From Stagnihabitans tardus (lineage in GTDB: Bacteria > Pseudomonadota > Alphaproteobacteria > Rhodobacterales > Rhodobacteraceae): 64,000 nt of DNA. Each line of letters begins with the position of its first letter. Positions within the stretch are counted from its first letter, which is position 1. The notes under the pieces are model-generated. The model searched no databases. It was given only the letters and a program-made list of their open reading frames with translations, and was not told where the DNA came from. Below are positions 63,761 through 64,000 of this stretch, one piece after another. Both the position numbers and the translations under genes were made by a program. Location of the stretch: positions 1 to 64,000 of the forward strand of contig NZ_JAABNR010000005.1 of the NCBI RefSeq assembly GCF_009925085.1, written 5' to 3'.

Positions 63761-64000
63761 TTACCGTTGCGCGCCCAGGTCCAGCGTGTGCTGCCGGAGC
63801 CAGGCCAGGAAGCCGCGCGGGTTGCCCTTCCACTTGGCCAGCTCATCGGCGGAGAGGGGCTCTCCGATGATCGGGCGCTGGGGTTTGAAGAGGCTGCGGC
63901 GGATTTCATAGAGCAAGAGGCCCTGGCGCAGGGTCGCCGAAATGAGGTTGGCGATCTGGTAGGCGCGGGAGTTCTGACCGGGGAAGAAGATCGGCAGGAT
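63761..64000 (-). CDS. Partial gene, C-terminal 79 residues, unknown
   Basis: The minus strand is open from the window edge to a TAA at 63761-63763, encoding a C-terminus that reads IFFPGQNSRAYQIANLISAT in its first part and ends GFLAWLRQHTLDLGAQR. The high-GC codon use is like that of its neighbours and the frame ends just before the palindrome, so it is probably a real gene converging on smc. I do not recognise a family from this fragment. Confidence 0.6.
   Translation of the reverse strand: MLPIFFPGQNSRAYQIANLISATLRQGLLLYEIRRSLFKPQRPIIGEPLSADELAKWKGNPRGFLAWLRQHTLDLGAQR

Overview
The window is about 65-70% GC and reads as the chromosome of an alphaproteobacterium of the Rhodobacterales (Rhodobacter/Paracoccus-like). 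The signs are a class I lysyl-tRNA synthetase, a DUF465/YdcH protein, the FrcBCAK-type fructose importer, choline sulfatase BetC, ATGA-coupled operons, and the GC-palindrome and 'GATATTTGGGAAAAGATGA' intergenic repeats. This is inference from gene content; no 16S rRNA is present. No rRNA, tRNA or CRISPR was seen.

Layout. 1-125: start of an IS5-type transposase, running off the left edge. 218-3046: class II aldolase, esterase, receiver-like protein, cold-shock protein, YdcH protein. 3171-8030: ABC exporter, then gatZ divergent from a deoR-agaS pair (amino-sugar/tagatose type). 8115-10201: DUF4432 epimerase-like protein and a LacI regulator. 10527-21364: a long plus-strand catabolic operon with a CUT1 importer carrying two different ATPases, a MocA-type oxidoreductase, an IolE/MocC-type TIM barrel, a DUF4432 protein, a desaturase-like diiron enzyme (MocD-type), a Rieske ferredoxin (MocE-type) and a PanB paralogue. 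21394-26183: GntR regulator, an enolase-superfamily enzyme and an importer lacking an ATPase. 26184-30766: minus-strand operon of ketose 3-epimerase, ROK regulator, PfkB kinase and two SDRs. 30937-39055: AraC regulator and a pentitol-type importer with a 59-residue membrane protein, xylitol-dehydrogenase-like enzyme, MalK-type ATPase, L-xylulose-reductase-like SDR and HAD phosphatase. 39171-48856: choline sulfatase, CocE/NonD hydrolase, Dpp-type importer with fused ATPase, and a phosphodiesterase-like protein. 48986-54466: frc fructose cluster. 54463-64000: mostly housekeeping genes (nadD, dacB, terB-like, lysS, smc).

So roughly 8-54 kb is a nutrient-uptake island with five ABC importers and seven regulators from six families (DeoR, LacI, GntR, ROK twice, AraC, FrcR-type ROK counted among the ROKs), each next to its own catabolic genes and several next to clear palindromic operators. 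The most interesting part is 10.5-21.4 kb. It resembles the rhizopine (moc) catabolic gene set and combines an asymmetric ATPase pair with an oxygenase/ferredoxin pair and a PanB paralogue that lacks the usual metal ligands. It is a candidate for an undescribed oxidative (possibly demethylating) cyclitol or sugar pathway.

A second theme is repeats. Palindromic elements sit at most convergent gene ends and supply or adjoin stop codons. One 'GATATTT' element lies in frame inside a hydrolase gene.
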